64,000 bases of DNA from Neodiprion pinetum (taxonomy: Eukaryota; Arthropoda; Insecta; Hymenoptera; Diprionidae): positions 25,615,598-25,679,597 of the forward strand of contig NC_060235.2 of NCBI RefSeq assembly GCF_021155775.2. The letters are read 5' to 3'. Below are positions 61,766-64,000 of the stretch, piece after piece. The translations under genes and the position numbers were made by a program. Position 1 is the first letter of the stretch, and every line of letters starts with the position of its first letter. The notes below the pieces were generated by a model. That model was not told the DNA's origin, did no database searches, and was given only the letters and a program-made list of their open reading frames with translations.

Positions 61766-64000
61766 CATTCTAGACCCGAGCCGGCCTTAGGATTATTCCC
61801 ATTCCTCTAAGTTCAGGGCCACGGCCGATCGCGTTTTGCGTCCCCATTTTTCCCCCACTCGACTGCTTATCGACGCACAACCGTTGCACTTAGCAATTAC
61901 CTTTATATTGATAATCGACGCGTGTGAATCATAACACCGGCAGAAGAAGAATAATTGTCGGTCGAGTGAAAGGAGTCGGTTCGAATTTGCCGCGGCGTCT
62001 CAGGCGATTTTTGACAACTCGTTCTTTGGGTGAAAATAATAAATGAATGTATATATTTATTGAAACTAAATAAAAATAATAATGAACAAAAAAAAAAAAA
62101 AAAAACAAAAAACAAAACAAAACTAAAAAACTCAAACCATGTCGGCCTTCGCAACTACTACAGTAAGACGTCTCGGCCTTCTCGCAGTCCTCTTTCACGC
62201 GTAATGTGTGTGAAGTTGCAGACTGATCGTATATAACAACTTCTGAAATCACGTTTTTCAATTCCAAGTCGCAATAGTTCGGGCCTTGTCGCGTGGCCTG
62301 TGAAGAGTTCGTTCAAAGTCCGCACGGAATTCGGTATACAGTGTTAACATCAAAACCGTAAGTTCAATGAAACGCATCAGTCTACAGTTGTAACAATTGC
62401 TCGTCTAATAACGACTTTTGTTTTCTAAATTCCACCAGGGATTAATAAATAAATAAATAAAACCGGCGATCCCTTCACCTGTCGGTTCGTCATAATATGT
62501 ACATCCGAATGTGCAGCGTCCGAATCGAGTCAAAGCTCGCGTTCCGAGACCTTGGTCTAACTCTCGGCGAAAACAGATGTAAAAATAAAGAATCCCTCAT
62601 TACATATACGACTATGTTAATCAGTGTACGAAGAGAAGCGAAATATTGTTTGAACTCGCGGTGCTTGATTTTTTTGGTTTCTCTTCTTCCTCTTTCGTCG
62701 ATTCATCACGCTGCAAGCGTGACTCGGCAATACGCTGACAGACTGAGTTGCAGAAGAAAAATGATACACCGAAGGAGAGTGGTAAACGTTAACGGAAGTA
62801 ATTCAACGAGTCCCAACAAAGGAAATGATTTTACAAATAAGTATCTGAATCTATGTACGGAATCGGATAAAAACATTCCGCAAAGAATACGTGGCGCACG
62901 ATCATAATTTGGTTTCTCATTACTTCGAGCCCTTAATTGACCGTTCGAACCGTTAAACGCATATATCCGTAGAGTCGGAATCTCTGTGGCCTTGCGTCAC
63001 GTAGTATGTATGTATACATACCTATACATGTGTATAATAGCATCAATTACCATGGGAAATGAACCAGCTATCGACAAGGACAAAGTATTTCTAATAGAAA
63101 ATAAATCGTAGTTGGGAGTACGAACGTACAAAAATGTTTATTGTACGACGGAACGAGTTTCTGTGTGGATAATATTTCTTCTCGTTTTTTGATCTCATTA
63201 GCTGAACACAGATGAAAGATTAATAATAGCATCCATGGCTGCCCGAGACTAGAGCCTATCGCGATGGACTGACAAAGAAGTAGAAAAGAATAATTCTACC
63301 TCGTATAATTACGGAGTGTTGTAAAATGCGGTGATTAACTAAAATGTAGAGGTTCATGATTAGAAATTTGTTGTGATCATTCGTGGCGAACACCAAGATT
63401 CAGCGCTAAAATCAATCGTAGAAACGCGGCTGACGTTGGATATGATTCATTAGTCTATAATTATTAGGGTTACAAGATTTACCGAATAGCTAGATTTATG
63501 TGACTCTTACATAGAAATTAGCCACAAAATCATATAAAATACTTGTGAATTAAGTATTAATTAACGCTGTATCCAAGCGTTATTCGCAATACGTGTAATT
63601 GTTTAGGAGAAATAAAACGTAAAAAACTAGACGAAAATACCCACTCTACGCAAAACCTGTCAATCTAAGCCCCGATAATTATTACCATTACCCTGTTGTT
63701 TTTATATCGAATCGTTTAACAAGCGACGGAAGATAGCTCGAAAAACTCGTCGTATAAAGCCATTCGCTGCGGGGGCTTAAACGATAGGCATTATTATTAA
63801 CTCTTCTGCGATGTCGAATTACGCAGGTAACGAAAAAATGAACAAATAGAAGGGAGAGGAAAATACAATCGGTAAACCATGAATTGCGGCAAACTCAGAG
63901 GCTGCCCATTCGGCATCCTTAAATATGAAATCAAGCCGCGGGTTTTCGAAAGGAATCATCTAACTTAGGTTTTTCGTGTCTTTCTGAGCTGCAGGTTGAT
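61766..64000. other. Right-hand flank without a recognised gene
   Basis: Upstream DNA of gene 8 and beyond. It contains an 18-base A run with A-rich continuation (62088-62130) and an (AAAT)n tract near 62443-62462. The longest frame (62497-62907, plus) has no signal peptide, domain or splice context and is probably random. The region could include the 3' untranslated part of the next gene, but this cannot be shown. Confidence 0.55.
62088..62130. repeat. A-rich tract
   Basis: A run of 18 A followed by AAC-interrupted A repeats. Confidence 0.85.

Noticed and set aside
62497..62907. 136-codon open frame on the plus strand
   Set aside because: It has no signal peptide, no familiar domain and no splice context; composition looks random. 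A frame of this length is expected occasionally in 64 kb.
1..64000. CRISPR arrays, bacterial operons, rRNA genes
   Set aside because: None seen; the split genes and polyadenylation signals indicate eukaryotic nuclear DNA.

Overview
The window looks like nuclear DNA of an insect. It is A+T-rich, genes are split by GT-AG introns, polyadenylation signals are AATAAA, and every recognisable gene encodes a secreted takeout / juvenile-hormone-binding-protein (JHBP, PF06585-type) domain, a family largely confined to insects. A hymenopteran (perhaps sawfly) source would fit the style of the proteins and the TA-flanked repeats, but nothing in the sequence proves it.

Layout. Eight JHBP-domain genes form one tandem cluster. 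Gene 1 (+, 3' part only, 72-803) is cut by the left edge. Gene 2 (-, 2972-5334, 5 exons) and gene 3 (+, 9197-16312, 4 exons) diverge from a 3.9 kb spacer. A 12.5 kb gene-free stretch (16.3-28.8 kb) follows; it holds decayed JHBP-like coding remnants on the minus strand (20.9-22.5 kb) and an 891 bp hAT-like non-autonomous transposon (26703-27593). Gene 4 (+, 29007-32495, 4 exons) comes next. Genes 5, 6 and 7 (+, 35649-37511, 39801-41965, 49020-54932) are a younger subfamily with the same three-exon plan. Gene 8 (-, 56140-61599, 3 exons) converges on gene 7. The last 2.2 kb contain no recognisable gene.

Each complete gene was joined from exons whose phases fit, giving reading frames of 243-254 residues. 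Each protein starts with a hydrophobic signal peptide, followed by a cysteine pair with nine residues between (C-x9-C). Most then show a G-(I/V/M)-P-E type segment, a beta-rich core and a C-terminal amphipathic helix. Family knowledge says such proteins are secreted one-domain carriers of small hydrophobic ligands, linked to circadian output, feeding, chemosensation or hormone transport; which ligand each one binds cannot be read from sequence.

Regulation and history. Genes 5, 6, 7 and 8 have a TATA box exactly 30 bases from a TCA-type initiator, so their transcription starts can be predicted. Intron positions and phases differ strongly between the older paralogs but are identical within genes 5-7, which points to old duplications with intron turnover plus a recent local expansion. 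Repeats include two copies of a TA-flanked inverted-repeat element (about 90% identical over 259 bases), a fold-back repeat, a tRNA-Ser-like pseudogene and several homopolymer or dinucleotide tracts.
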